Assembly: GCA_002727195.1 (NCBI GenBank)
Contig: PBWH01000023.1
Coordinates: 165,029-229,028 of the forward strand
Source of the DNA: Gemmatimonadota bacterium
GTDB lineage: Bacteria; Latescibacterota; UBA2968
Reading direction: 5' to 3'
DNA length: 64,000 bases
Each line of letters opens with the position of its first letter. Positions within the stretch are counted from its first letter, which is position 1. The translations under genes were made by a program, and so were the position numbers. Positions 46,887 to 55,674 of the stretch are shown here, in pieces. The notes under the pieces are model-generated. The model did not search any database, was not told the origin of the DNA, and was given only the letters and a program-made list of their open reading frames with translations.

Positions 46887-48866
46887 CTACCAGTGATGGA
46901 CCGAGTGCCCCTCACCGGGGAACCAAATTACGTCGACCGTCGCAGATATGGCGACGCCGATGACGAAGCCGGCGAGGATGCCCAGGAAAAACGGTTGCCC
47001 TTTCCGATACAGCGCGATCCCTCCAATCCGGAAGATGAGCGATTTGGCGATCCAGACGATGAAGATGGTGAAGATCGTTCCGCGTACGGCGAAGGTTTCC
47101 ATGATCGCGAATCCGATCGGGTGGATAGGCCACCAGGGGAACTGGTAGCGAGCGAGGGTGAGCAAGGCCATGACGACCAGGCCGATCCCGTAGAACCCGA
47201 GGCGTTTCCAGTCAGGTGGGAGGTAGGTCTCCATCTGACGGACGTAGTAGTTGAAGATGTTGGGGTGGGTGCGGAACTCGAAGGCGCGGAAGTTGTAGGC
47301 CCCGTGCTCGTAGCCGAGATACAGCGTGAATGCGATCGACGTGACGGCCGCGGTGAGTCCGGCCACAACAAGCGCTCCCGCGAAAGGTTTCTTGCTTCCT
47401 CGTACGGCGGCGGCCAGCCACGAGATGTGCGCGGAACTGGCCATGGCGAGGCTCTTGGCGTCGGTGAAGTAGCCGAAGGAATTGGCGAAGGTGACCATGG
47501 TTGACGGGCGGATGGCCGCGGATCCGACGGTGAAAAGAGCAAAGGAGGGCGGCATGATCGATCCCCGAAGGTAGACCAAACCTGTTTCCGCGATGACGCG
47601 GGCGATCCCGACGTATAAGACGAACATACCGAACAGGAAGGGGAGGATAATGAGCAGCTGCATGCCCGACGCGTATAGCCAGCCTACGATGAAGCACAAG
47701 CCAGCCCCCAGACCGATCGCCGCCGTGCGATAAGTGAACAGTTCCTCGCTGTCGTCGATCCGGTCGACTTGTTTGCCCGTGACCGTGTGCCATACGGCCA
47801 GCAGATGCCGGCGTCCGATCCACAGTGACCAGAAGAGCATGAAGGTGAGCGCGCCGAAGGCCTGCCAGGCGTTGGCGGCGTGCGCGGACGACCACAACCC
47901 GGGAGCACCGATCGAGAACCCGAATCGGTTGAAGAGACCGACCTCGATACAGACGAGCAGGTAGAACACCCAGATCGAGAAGAGGACCTCGAGGCTCGTC
48001 CAGTAGGCGAACCCCATGATGAAGAAGTTGATCCCGATGTAGAAGTATCGATCTGGGATGTACCGGCTGACGTGCAGGTAGGTGACTCCTCCACCGGCTC
48101 GGGTGATCGGTATGGTGGGCAGGTCGGGGACGAAATAACCGATAGAGTTCCAAGAGATGATGAACACGGGAATGGCCAGCCCGATCCAGAAGGCACGATG
48201 CCTGACGAGCGGTGGCCAGATGCTGTCCTCGGACTCGCGTGACATTTCCAACGCGACCTGCACGGCAGGGAAGGGCAGGCGCTCTGTGACCGCCCACTGT
48301 CGACGCAGGAGGACGGCGATACAGAGACAGGTCCCCGTGATCGCCGCTGCAAAGGCGAACCACCAGAATAACGGTGCGATCCAGACGTCCCACGGGATCG
48401 GTCGATCGTGCGGCATGCCCTCGAAGAACAACCGCATGGCACCGTCCACATCCTGGGGGAAAAGCCAACCCGGTAGGTGCGGATGCAGCATCTCCGCCCA
48501 CCGGTTCTCGGGGGAGGCGAAGTAGTAAGGCGTTGCCATGTGGCCCATGATGAGTCCGGTGAAGTTCATCAACGGGAACAGCGCCCCGACCAGCCCCATC
48601 GAAAAGACGACGACCATTTCGAGCGCGCTGAGCGACCACGCGGGGCGTATCCGGCGTAGCCCGACGTTCACGCCAAGGGCGAGGAGGACAAACGGGATCA
48701 TCAACGCCATGGCCATGTAGCTGAAGACCATCTGGTTGATGTGGATGACGTAGAGACCGTAGGTCGGCCACGTATTTACAGAGATGACCACCAGCGTGCC
48801 GACCAGCACAGATCTGAGGGTGACTCGGTCCCGAACTGATGATGCCGGTTGATGGAGGCTCGCCAT
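46887..48866 (-). CDS. Large polytopic membrane protein (DUF6785/DUF6784-like)
   Basis: 659 residues from ATG 48866; the frame is open to 48956, but the extension has no membrane or family character. About 13-14 membrane helices are visible. RVTLRSVLVGTLVVISVNTW begins the first and WPTYGLYVIHINQMVFSYM follows. Long loops include the Arg-rich PFPAVQVALEMSRESEDSIW and a large loop near residues 570-590. The shape recalls oligopeptide-transporter-like proteins annotated DUF6785/DUF6784 in Poribacteria and similar genomes. The substrate is unknown. A possible promoter is at 49023-49050. Confidence 0.75.
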   Translation of the reverse strand: MASLHQPASSVRDRVTLRSVLVGTLVVISVNTWPTYGLYVIHINQMVFSYMAMALMIPFVLLALGVNVGLRRIRPAWSLSALEMVVVFSMGLVGALFPLMNFTGLIMGHMATPYYFASPENRWAEMLHPHLPGWLFPQDVDGAMRLFFEGMPHDRPIPWDVWIAPLFWWFAFAAAITGTCLCIAVLLRRQWAVTERLPFPAVQVALEMSRESEDSIWPPLVRHRAFWIGLAIPVFIISWNSIGYFVPDLPTIPITRAGGGVTYLHVSRYIPDRYFYIGINFFIMGFAYWTSLEVLFSIWVFYLLVCIEVGLFNRFGFSIGAPGLWSSAHAANAWQAFGALTFMLFWSLWIGRRHLLAVWHTVTGKQVDRIDDSEELFTYRTAAIGLGAGLCFIVGWLYASGMQLLIILPFLFGMFVLYVGIARVIAETGLVYLRGSIMPPSFALFTVGSAAIRPSTMVTFANSFGYFTDAKSLAMASSAHISWLAAAVRGSKKPFAGALVVAGLTAAVTSIAFTLYLGYEHGAYNFRAFEFRTHPNIFNYYVRQMETYLPPDWKRLGFYGIGLVVMALLTLARYQFPWWPIHPIGFAIMETFAVRGTIFTIFIVWIAKSLIFRIGGIALYRKGQPFFLGILAGFVIGVAISATVDVIWFPGEGHSVHHW

Positions 48867-49022
48867 AACGACCAAGATAACAATTAGGTGCGCGAATTTC
48901 GATCGAGAATCCACGTCGCGTTGGAACCGGCAGATACGTCTTCTTGCCTTCGGCATTCGAGTGGCTGGTGGCCTGCTTTGGGTAGGGTAAATGGCTGTAA
49001 AAATGGCGATTATGCCTCATTT

Positions 49023-49050
49023 GTTATAACGATAGATAATCTTTTGTCGT
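49023..49050 (-). promoter_or_regulatory. Possible promoter in an AT-rich island upstream of the membrane-protein gene
   Basis: ACGACA (49050-49045), 16 bases and TATAAC (49028-49023) on the minus strand. The surrounding 48990-49140 is far richer in A+T than the rest of the window and holds no gene. Confidence 0.4.
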
Positions 49051-49152
49051 TAAAATTATCACTAAAACTATTTTATATTGTATGCGAATTGATTATGTTA
49101 TCGTGCTTATATCACCACAGTACCTAATAATTCCTCCGTCGGGATTGACATT

Positions 49153-49350
49153 ATGGCAGACAAGAAACGAGTGTATTTCACGCTGAGCGCGCCGGACGCC
49201 AAAGACGTTCAGGTTCTCGGTAGCTTCAGTGAGTGGGCCGGACGTTCCTGGAGCCGGAAACCTGCGAGTATCTCTACCAGGTCGACGGTCGGTGGACGAA
49301 TGCACCGGACGCAGAAGTGATCGGGAATCCCTACGGGACGACGGCCTCTT
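49153..49350 (+). pseudogene. Decayed CBM48/AMPK-type glycogen-binding domain gene
   Basis: ATG 49153 opens RVYFTLSAPDAKDVQVLGSF and SEWAG, the start of a CBM48 domain. The frame then changes: the correct continuation TFLEPETCEYLYQVDGRWTN APDAEVIGNPYGTTASF is in the +2 frame from about 49240. The middle of the domain (the usual ~15-20 residues between the first strands and the GxYEY-type strand) is missing. So both a deletion and a frame change have occurred, and frame 1 ends at a stop at 49320. Carbohydrate or glycogen binding is the family role. It lies directly ahead of the Prx/2OG fusion gene. Confidence 0.6.
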
Positions 49351-49401
49351 TTGCGTCTGGCCTTTCTTGCCGGCGCTTCCCTCCCGATCTATCTTGCCCG
49401 T

Positions 49402-50370
49402 ATGCCAGCACTTTCACCAGGGGATCGGTTTCCCGACGTCGTCCTTACCCGGTCCAGCGATAACCGCCAGGCCCATTTATACGGCCAGATCGGGGGCAAT
49501 CCCGTTCAGCTGATTATTGTCCGTGAGTTCGATGGGTCCGACGGTCTCGGCGAGTCAGCCGATTACGATGTGGTCCGCATTGTCGGATCGACGGCACAGC
49601 CGAGTCCGAATGTCTATGTTGATCCTGACGGGACGACTATCGACCATCATCTGTCGGATGCACCGTCGGTGTGCTACCTGTTGGATCCAAATCTCCGCGT
49701 CATCGAGGTCACAGGTGATTCCGCCGAGCTCCATCCAGATCAGATCAGTGTCCAGCACGCAGACACACAAGGATCGATTCGGCATCAGGCTCCCGTTCTG
49801 ATGATCGACCGTGTGCTCGAGCCGGATCGCTGCCAGTTTCTTCAACACCTGTGGGAACAGGATTCCAGGGAGACGGGCGTCGAACAGCAAACTTCTGCAG
49901 GTGGTCGAGAGGTCATCTCGGATCACCATAAGTCACGACGCGACCATACGGTTCAGGATCCCAAGCTGGTTCAGCTGTTGACGCAGTCGATCGGCAAACG
50001 CGTCCTGCCCGAGATCGAGCGCGCGTTCATCTACCGCCCGGCTCGCTTCGAAGGATTCAAGATTGCCTGCTACGAATCCACTTCGTCTGGCTTCTTCCAC
50101 GCGCATCGAGACAACCTGAGCCCGTCGACTGCCCACCGTCGGCTTGCAGTCAGCCTGAACCTCAACGACGGCTACGCTGGTGGCGAACTCCGTTTTCCCG
50201 AGTTCGGACGCGAACGGTATAAGCCGGACGCGGGGTCTGCGCTGGTGTTTTCGTGTGCGCATCTCCACGAAGTCCTTCCGGTTACGGAGGGACGTCGGTT
50301 CACGCTGTTGACCTTTCTCTACGACGAGTCCGTTCAGCGAGCGATGGAAGTCGATCCGTTCGCCCTCTGA
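49402..50370 (+). CDS. Peroxiredoxin-like domain fused to prolyl-4-hydroxylase-type 2OG-Fe(II) oxygenase
   Basis: 322 residues from ATG 49402 (a TTG at 49351 is in frame; neither has a good ribosome site). Residues 1-~135 start LSPGDRFPDVVLTRSSDNRQ, the N-terminus of peroxiredoxin/redoxin folds, but no peroxidatic Cys motif is seen. Residues ~150-322 are a P4H-like oxygenase: FKIACYESTSSGFFHAHRDN (H-x-D iron ligands), LAVSLNLNDGYAGGELRFPE, VFSCAHLHEV (distal His) and GRRFTLLTFLY (2-oxoglutarate Arg). It should hydroxylate a protein or small molecule. The target is unknown. Confidence 0.85.
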   Translation: MPALSPGDRFPDVVLTRSSDNRQAHLYGQIGGNPVQLIIVREFDGSDGLGESADYDVVRIVGSTAQPSPNVYVDPDGTTIDHHLSDAPSVCYLLDPNLRVIEVTGDSAELHPDQISVQHADTQGSIRHQAPVLMIDRVLEPDRCQFLQHLWEQDSRETGVEQQTSAGGREVISDHHKSRRDHTVQDPKLVQLLTQSIGKRVLPEIERAFIYRPARFEGFKIACYESTSSGFFHAHRDNLSPSTAHRRLAVSLNLNDGYAGGELRFPEFGRERYKPDAGSALVFSCAHLHEVLPVTEGRRFTLLTFLYDESVQRAMEVDPFAL

Positions 50371-50385
50371 GGGCAGAGGTAACCC

Positions 50386-51624
50386 ATGAAGATTGTCGAT
50401 ATCCAGGTCTGTTCGCTCCAGCCACCCGATCCCTCGGAGCCCGGCACACCCGCCACGCGCGAGCCTTGGAATCGACTGTTCCGTCAGGCCTCTCCGAGAG
50501 ACAGGTATGATCCGCCGCTGGAGCGGCATGAACCGGGCGGACAGTATTTCGTGAAGGCGATTGCCGAGGACGGAACGTGGGGGCTTGGTTCTGGTGACAC
50601 GGGGAATACGGCCTCGGTGATCATCGATGAGGTTCTGAGGCATATGGTGGTAGGTCAGGAGGTCGGCGCGATCGATACCTGTAACGACCGGATGTGGCGA
50701 GGATGTCTGTCGTTCGGTCAGGAAGGTCTGACGGCTCGAGCCGTTGCCGGCGTGGACCTTGCATTATGGGATCTGTGGGGCAAGGTGACGGGCCAGCCGG
50801 TCTATCGCCTCGCCGGAGGCCCGACCCGCTCGTCGATGGACTGCTACGTGACCGGGAACGATGTCGACTGGGGGCTAGAGGTCGGGTTCCGGAAATTCAA
50901 GCTCGCCCGGCCGCACGGATTCGAGAAGGGGCAGGCCGGGATCGACGGGACGGTTGACCTGATCGCAAAGACGCGCGAGCAGATCGGCGAAGATGCCGAC
51001 CTGATGCTGGACTGTTGGATGGCCTACGACGTCGACTACACGGTGCGGATGTGCGAGGCGCTCAGGCCCTATCGCATGCGGTGGATGGAAGAGATGCTGA
51101 TGCCGCACGACTTCGCCGGGTATCGCGAACTGCGCAAACGGCTCCCGTGGCAGACTTTGGCGACAGGCGAACACTGGGCGACCCGCCATCCCGGGATCCG
51201 AGCACTGGAAGAGTGCATCGTGGACCTGATTCAGGCTGACATCACCTGGATTGGTGGTTTTACCGAGGCAATGAAGCTGGCTCACTACGCCGACACGAAA
51301 GGGGTACAACTGGCCCTGCACACGGGGGTGAACGATCTGTATGGTCAGCACTTCACGGCCGCGATGCCGAATACGCCGCTGATCGAGTTCTATCAGGGGA
51401 CGCGACCGGGTGTGCCGTTGGATGAATGCTATCTCGGTTCGCCGTCCGAGAGTGGAAGGCTGTGCTATCGGACTACGCCAGGCACGCCGATGCCGAAGGA
51501 TGGTGTGCTCGGGTTGCCGCCGGGACCCGGGTTCGGTCAACAGGTGCCGGAGGCGTGGCTCGTTCCGTATGACCCGAGGGTTGTGGTCAGTCACTGGCTG
51601 CATGTGCAGAAGTCTGGGAATTGA
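50386..51624 (+). CDS. L-rhamnonate dehydratase-like enolase-superfamily enzyme
   Basis: 412 residues, 15 bases after the previous gene, with AGAGG upstream. Active-site landmarks are FRKFKLARPHG (Lys), DLMLDCWMAYDVDYTVRM (metal Asp, a strongly rhamnonate-dehydratase-like stretch), RWMEEMLMPHDF (Glu), LATGEHWATR (Glu) and LALHTGVND (His). It should dehydrate an aldonic acid to a 2-keto-3-deoxy acid. It is clearly a different subgroup from the K-x-K enzyme at 41030-42124. A rhamnose operon is not present here, so the exact sugar acid is open. Confidence 0.9.
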   Translation: MKIVDIQVCSLQPPDPSEPGTPATREPWNRLFRQASPRDRYDPPLERHEPGGQYFVKAIAEDGTWGLGSGDTGNTASVIIDEVLRHMVVGQEVGAIDTCNDRMWRGCLSFGQEGLTARAVAGVDLALWDLWGKVTGQPVYRLAGGPTRSSMDCYVTGNDVDWGLEVGFRKFKLARPHGFEKGQAGIDGTVDLIAKTREQIGEDADLMLDCWMAYDVDYTVRMCEALRPYRMRWMEEMLMPHDFAGYRELRKRLPWQTLATGEHWATRHPGIRALEECIVDLIQADITWIGGFTEAMKLAHYADTKGVQLALHTGVNDLYGQHFTAAMPNTPLIEFYQGTRPGVPLDECYLGSPSESGRLCYRTTPGTPMPKDGVLGLPPGPGFGQQVPEAWLVPYDPRVVVSHWLHVQKSGN

Positions 51625-51656
51625 GAATTGATGACAGAAGATTGATGATTGAATTG
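51617..51656. repeat. ATTGAGAATTGATGA-type repeat after the dehydratase gene
   Basis: Starting inside the stop codon region, ATTGAGAATTGATGACAG and GATTGATGATTGAATTG form ATTGA-based near-repeats. The units are like those of the inverted repeat at 35461-35521. Confidence 0.45.
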
Positions 51657-51753
51657 TCGGCTGCATCTGATGCGAGCCTTCACTTACCCCAGTTAGGATT
51701 GCGGGGCTTCCGTCCTCTTCCGGTTTGCGGGGGAGGGCTTTTGCGTGACGACT

Positions 51754-52992
51754 TCAACCGTCGAGACGGCGAGGCAGTTTGAGCGAGGCAAGGACCGACA
51801 CGGCAGCGACGAGCGCGGAACTAGAAAAGAGCATGGTGTACCCCATCCAGCCGCCGATCTGCCCCGCGACGAGAGGGCCCAGGAACATGCCGGCAGAGTA
51901 GACGGCCTGGAAGAAGCCCATGGCCGTTGCCTTGTCTCGCTCGGAAATCCCGTGGATTGCGAGAGACATCATGATCGGATAGGCCGTGCCTCGGCATAGT
52001 CCACTCAGCGCCTGCAGCACGAAGAGTTGCCAGACCTCTGTGGCGTGTGGAATAGTGGCCGTAACGAGCGTGACGACCCCATAGGCGACCACGATGGCGT
52101 ATCTCGGTCCCAGCAGGGGAAGGGCCAGCCGGCTGGCGGAGAGTCCGGCGACCGACCCGCACAAGAGGGTAAGCGCCGAAAGCATGCCTAGGTCTGTCTT
52201 GGTCGCTCCGAGCGTTAGCGCGAAGTTCGGCAGGAAGCCGAAGCTTGAAGTAAAGACCGTATACATGCCGAGGGAGGCTGCGATCGACGACCAGATCAGA
52301 GTTGGATGACGGAGGATCTCTCGAGACGCGTTCAGCGAGAGCGTTCCGTGGGCAGGCACTCGTGATTCGGACGTGCCGAGCGAGACGAAGGTGCCCAGCA
52401 CACCAAATCCGGCCGAAGCCCAGAATGGGGCGAGCCAACCGTAGTGGTCGGCGAGCCAACCGCCGAGGTATGTCGAGGACATGATCGACAGGCCGTTGAC
52501 GAAAGAGATATGGCCCATCGCTCGCGTGGTCTGTCCGGGTGGGTAGTACCCCGAGTAGAGAACGGTGAAGGCGACCCATGAACACGCCGAAATCCCGGAG
52601 ACAAATCGGGCGACGATCATCCACTCTGGAGACGGCGAGAGAGCCAGAACCATGCCTGCCACTCCCGCTGATAGTAGTCCAAGTGTGATGAACGGCTTTC
52701 GGCGACCGATGCGGTCGGAGTAGAGGCCGAGGGGGAGTCGGAAAAGGAGTTGGGCAAAACCGTAGGCGCTGACCACGATGCCGATGAGGCTGAAAGATCC
52801 GCCTTGGTGTTCAGCGTAAGGTGCGAGTATGGGGACGTAGGTGTAGTGCGAGAACCAGAAGATCGCCGTAGAGGTTAGGAACCAGACACGGACGGATGTG
52901 TGAGGGGAGGATGTTGTGTCCGAAGCGTTGACTGGTCTATTCCTGTTGCGGGGTCCGTATGCAGGTGAGGGCCGACGTGGTTGAAGTGTCAG
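51754..52992 (-). CDS. Major facilitator superfamily transporter (start codon unclear)
   Basis: The first usable start on the minus strand (GTG 52776) gives 340 residues and lacks helix 1. The frame is open for 77 more codons to 53007 and clearly encodes it: RVWFLTSTAIFWFSHYTYVP then ILAPYAEHQGG. No ATG, GTG or TTG occurs there; CTG 52992 would give 412 residues, the usual MFS length. GLYSDRIGRRKP is the MFS loop 2-3 signature. About 12 helices result with the extension. It is downstream of the ceramidase-like and hydrolase genes and may export or import their product. Start loss or a rare CTG start are both possible. Confidence 0.85.
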   Translation of the reverse strand: MTLQPRRPSPAYGPRNRNRPVNASDTTSSPHTSVRVWFLTSTAIFWFSHYTYVPILAPYAEHQGGSFSLIGIVVSAYGFAQLLFRLPLGLYSDRIGRRKPFITLGLLSAGVAGMVLALSPSPEWMIVARFVSGISACSWVAFTVLYSGYYPPGQTTRAMGHISFVNGLSIMSSTYLGGWLADHYGWLAPFWASAGFGVLGTFVSLGTSESRVPAHGTLSLNASREILRHPTLIWSSIAASLGMYTVFTSSFGFLPNFALTLGATKTDLGMLSALTLLCGSVAGLSASRLALPLLGPRYAIVVAYGVVTLVTATIPHATEVWQLFVLQALSGLCRGTAYPIMMSLAIHGISERDKATAMGFFQAVYSAGMFLGPLVAGQIGGWMGYTMLFSSSALVAAVSVLASLKLPRRLDG

Positions 52993-53063
52993 GTGGAGGG
53001 TCCAGAACTAATAGAGATGCTTCGCAAGCTCAGCACGACTTATTCGAAGTCGGTGGGCAGCGC

Positions 53064-54509
53064 TTAACCGACGACCTCGGCGATCCGCTCAGCGATCGCG
53101 TCAGCCAGCCGTTCCAGACAGCCCTTTGCTAGTGCAGACGGCTCCTCCTGATACAACCCCTTCCCGTAATCCTCTTCGCGCAGCAGATAGGCGACCTGCG
53201 TGTCGCCACTCAGTGACGAGACCATGATTGTCAGGTCTGGAAAGCGACTCCGCAGTTCGCTCTGAAGCCAACTGTAGGGCTCTCCACCGCACGTTACCCA
53301 CACCGCATCGCCGAGCTGGAACACGGTGAATCGGTAGGCGAACGCTTTCCCCTCGGGAAGCGCCTCGATACGCGCTAGCCATCGTCGACACCGCTCCGCC
53401 ATAGCACCGGTATCCCTCGCCTTGATTTTGTCGCCGTCCTGGTCGGCTGTCTCCTGTTCCTCTGCATACCGCTTCATGTCGGCCTGAAGCGTCTCCTGCG
53501 TCGGAAGGTCTATCAAGGGGAGGGCGACTTCGAAGCACCCTCCGCGGAATACAGCTGTCTCTTCTGCACGGTCGTTCTCCTGCATTTCCCACGTCCACGT
53601 TCCGATCGTCGCTCCAGAGACCACCGGACCGGCATACGCGAAGTCGTGATACGGCGCCCCCATACCGTAGAGTGCGGAGAGTGCGGCGTGGCCGACCTGT
53701 TTACCGTTTCGGTCCGCGACCGCCGTATCGCCGACGAACCCATCTCGTGGGCCGAGGTCACCGCTGGGGGCCTGAAGAAAGCAACACGGTGCTCCCGTGT
53801 TTGTCTCGATGACCTCACGCAAAGCACCCACGTAGTCGGGGCTGATCAACGTGTTGTCCCACGCGAGAGTCGTCGGGTGGCAGGCGTAGTTGACGATGAC
53901 GAGTCGGACCTCACCCGATGCGTTGGTCACGCGTCCGACAAGAACGGTGTCCTCACCCGATCGGTCCGGGTTGTATCCAGTCGCATAGATGCCGTTGGCT
54001 TCGTCGCAATAGTCGCGGTTCTGAGCCATGTCGCATCTGCCGAAGGCATAGGTAATGGCTGTCTCCTCAACAGACGATAATGCGCTCTCGGCAAGGGATG
54101 TCACTTTGGCGTTCAGGTCGTCGAGGAAAGGCCCTATGAGGTCACCCCCTGGAAGTCCTCTCCGTCCGGGCGCGTAGTTCCCCGATGCGTGCGAATGGGA
54201 GAAGGTGAAGAGCACACGTTCTGCCGGCGTGCCCGTCGCTTCGCCGACGTTGGCGGCAAGTCTGTCCATCTGCTCGCCGGTCAGGTTTACGAGTTCGAGC
54301 TGAACGCGAACGAAGCGGGTGTCGTTGTCGCCGGAGAGGGGTTCGAGCACGATGACGTTTGCCTGAAGGGGCCGGTGAACGCCGGTGGCTGCATCGTGAC
54401 GTGCGGCGCCCCACATTCTGTGGTAGATCCCGACGGGTGGCGTGGTGTCTCCGTGGGCGTGTCCAAGCCGGAGGAGAGATGTGGGGGACTTAACGAAGGT
54501 CGTAGACAT
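53064..54509 (-). CDS. Neutral/alkaline ceramidase-like hydrolase
   Basis: 481 residues. LRLGHAHGDTTPPVGIYHR is the N-terminus seen in neutral-ceramidase-type proteins, followed by VLFTFSHSHASGNYAPG (His ligands), VIVNYACHPTTLAWDN, QAPSGDLGPRDGFVGD and LSGDTQVAYLLREEDYGKG. The catalytic domain of bacterial ceramidases is Zn-dependent. Here no signal peptide and no C-terminal Ig-like domain are present, and it is shorter than true ceramidases (~650-700). It probably hydrolyses another amide or ester. It starts 12 bases after the alpha/beta hydrolase gene, so the two are one unit. Confidence 0.85.
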   Translation of the reverse strand: MSTTFVKSPTSLLRLGHAHGDTTPPVGIYHRMWGAARHDAATGVHRPLQANVIVLEPLSGDNDTRFVRVQLELVNLTGEQMDRLAANVGEATGTPAERVLFTFSHSHASGNYAPGRRGLPGGDLIGPFLDDLNAKVTSLAESALSSVEETAITYAFGRCDMAQNRDYCDEANGIYATGYNPDRSGEDTVLVGRVTNASGEVRLVIVNYACHPTTLAWDNTLISPDYVGALREVIETNTGAPCCFLQAPSGDLGPRDGFVGDTAVADRNGKQVGHAALSALYGMGAPYHDFAYAGPVVSGATIGTWTWEMQENDRAEETAVFRGGCFEVALPLIDLPTQETLQADMKRYAEEQETADQDGDKIKARDTGAMAERCRRWLARIEALPEGKAFAYRFTVFQLGDAVWVTCGGEPYSWLQSELRSRFPDLTIMVSSLSGDTQVAYLLREEDYGKGLYQEEPSALAKGCLERLADAIAERIAEVVG

Positions 54510-54521
54510 TGGGCGTCTCCG

Positions 54522-55379
54522 CTAGCGGTTTAGGATCCCTGTTTCGTAGAGGTACTCCAGTGTGCGCACACAGAAGGCATCCCAGTCGGGTGGACAATCG
54601 ACGTGCGCGACGTGCTCGTAGGTCCACAGCGTTCCGTCGGCTGCAGCCTCTGCAAGGGCCACGCCGTGGCTGTATGGTATGACCAGATCCTCAGGGCCGT
54701 GGAGAACGAGAACGGGGTTCGGATATCGCCGAAGGACATCGATGTTGTTCAGCGGGCTTCGGACCAGGAAACTGGGCACGAGATACCGTCTACTCATTTT
54801 AAGCATGCTTTGATACGTGGAGATCAGGATCAGGGCTTTGGATGGACGTCGGTCGGCGAGGAGGCACGCTGCGCCGCCCCCCATGGACCGGCCCACGAGG
54901 ATGACGTTCTGGCCGTCCACGTCATCACGCGCCAGGAGCACATCGTAGGCTTTCGTGAATGTGTCGATCAACGTCCTCTCCGAGGCGCTCCCCTTGCTCC
55001 TTCCGTATCCGGGGTATCCAACGAGGGCGACCGCCAGGCCGCTGTCTCGGAACGTTTGAAAGCGATCCTTGAAGAAGTCGATAAGCTCCGCGTTCCCGTG
55101 TGCAAAGATGACCAGCGGCGACCGTTTGATCTCCTGCGTCGGCGGTAGCAGCCAGCCCTCGACGGGTTTGTCATCCACACGCACCCAGAAACGCTCCGCC
55201 CCGTCCGGCAGGTCGGGTGGCTCGACCCCTTCGAGCGTGCGCATACCGGGAAACATGATCGCGTGCTGGAAGGTGTAGAGGCACACCGCGTAGACGAGAT
55301 AGAAGCCTACAAGGACCAGAATCATTGCAAGGGTGGGGTTGATTTGCGGCATCATGAGCAGTTTAAGGGCAGCCGGCAC
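54522..55379 (-). CDS. Membrane-anchored alpha/beta hydrolase
   Basis: 285 residues. A single membrane helix near residues 17-37 (AMILVLVGFYLVYAVCLYTF) anchors it, with the enzyme following. The oxyanion motif is VIFAHGNAEL; the nucleophile is in VGRSMGGGAACL (Ser), and the triad is completed by LHGPEDLVIPY (Asp) and EHVAHVDCPP (His). It resembles BEM46/ABHD13-type serine hydrolases. The substrate is unknown. It heads the unit with the ceramidase-like gene and the MFS transporter. Confidence 0.9.
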   Translation of the reverse strand: MPAALKLLMMPQINPTLAMILVLVGFYLVYAVCLYTFQHAIMFPGMRTLEGVEPPDLPDGAERFWVRVDDKPVEGWLLPPTQEIKRSPLVIFAHGNAELIDFFKDRFQTFRDSGLAVALVGYPGYGRSKGSASERTLIDTFTKAYDVLLARDDVDGQNVILVGRSMGGGAACLLADRRPSKALILISTYQSMLKMSRRYLVPSFLVRSPLNNIDVLRRYPNPVLVLHGPEDLVIPYSHGVALAEAAADGTLWTYEHVAHVDCPPDWDAFCVRTLEYLYETGILNR

Positions 55380-55447
55380 GTGAGGAAATGAAAATCGGCC
55401 CGCAAACGAGGCATAAGTCTAACAAAACGGATGATTTGTCTAGTTTT

Positions 55448-55467
55448 GGTGTGCGCTGGATCACACC
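55448..55467. promoter_or_regulatory. Inverted repeat, possible enhancer-binding-protein site
   Basis: GGTGTG (55448-55453) and CACACC (55462-55467) are separated by eight bases. The site lies about 115-135 bases upstream of the sigma54-type promoter core, the usual distance for NtrC-like activator sites. Confidence 0.45.
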
Positions 55468-55581
55468 GCAGGAACGTTTTGTTCTATGTGGCCAGATTCA
55501 CGTGTATCAACTCGATCCGTCTACAGGATTAAGTGTATGAATTTCCTGCAGATACATTTTGTAGTGGTTCAGTCCGATACG

Positions 55582-55597
55582 TGGCACAAGCATTGCA
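55582..55597 (+). promoter_or_regulatory. Sigma54 (RpoN)-type promoter of the sigma factor gene
   Basis: TGGCAC (55582-55587), five bases and TTGCA (55593-55597) give the canonical -24/-12 pattern with GG and GC in the required ten-base spacing. Transcription should start near 55608, 67 bases before the sigma factor start codon. Confidence 0.75.
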
Positions 55598-55674
55598 TTC
55601 TATATAGGCAGGCCAGCGCAATATGCAAGATCCCCACCCCCACCCCGGAATCCCGCTGGCCAAGGAGGAAGAAG

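Noticed and set aside
47212-49020. 602-codon frame overlapping the membrane-protein gene on the same strand
   Set aside because: Arg/His-rich out-of-frame translation; the overlapping frame has 13-14 regular membrane helices.
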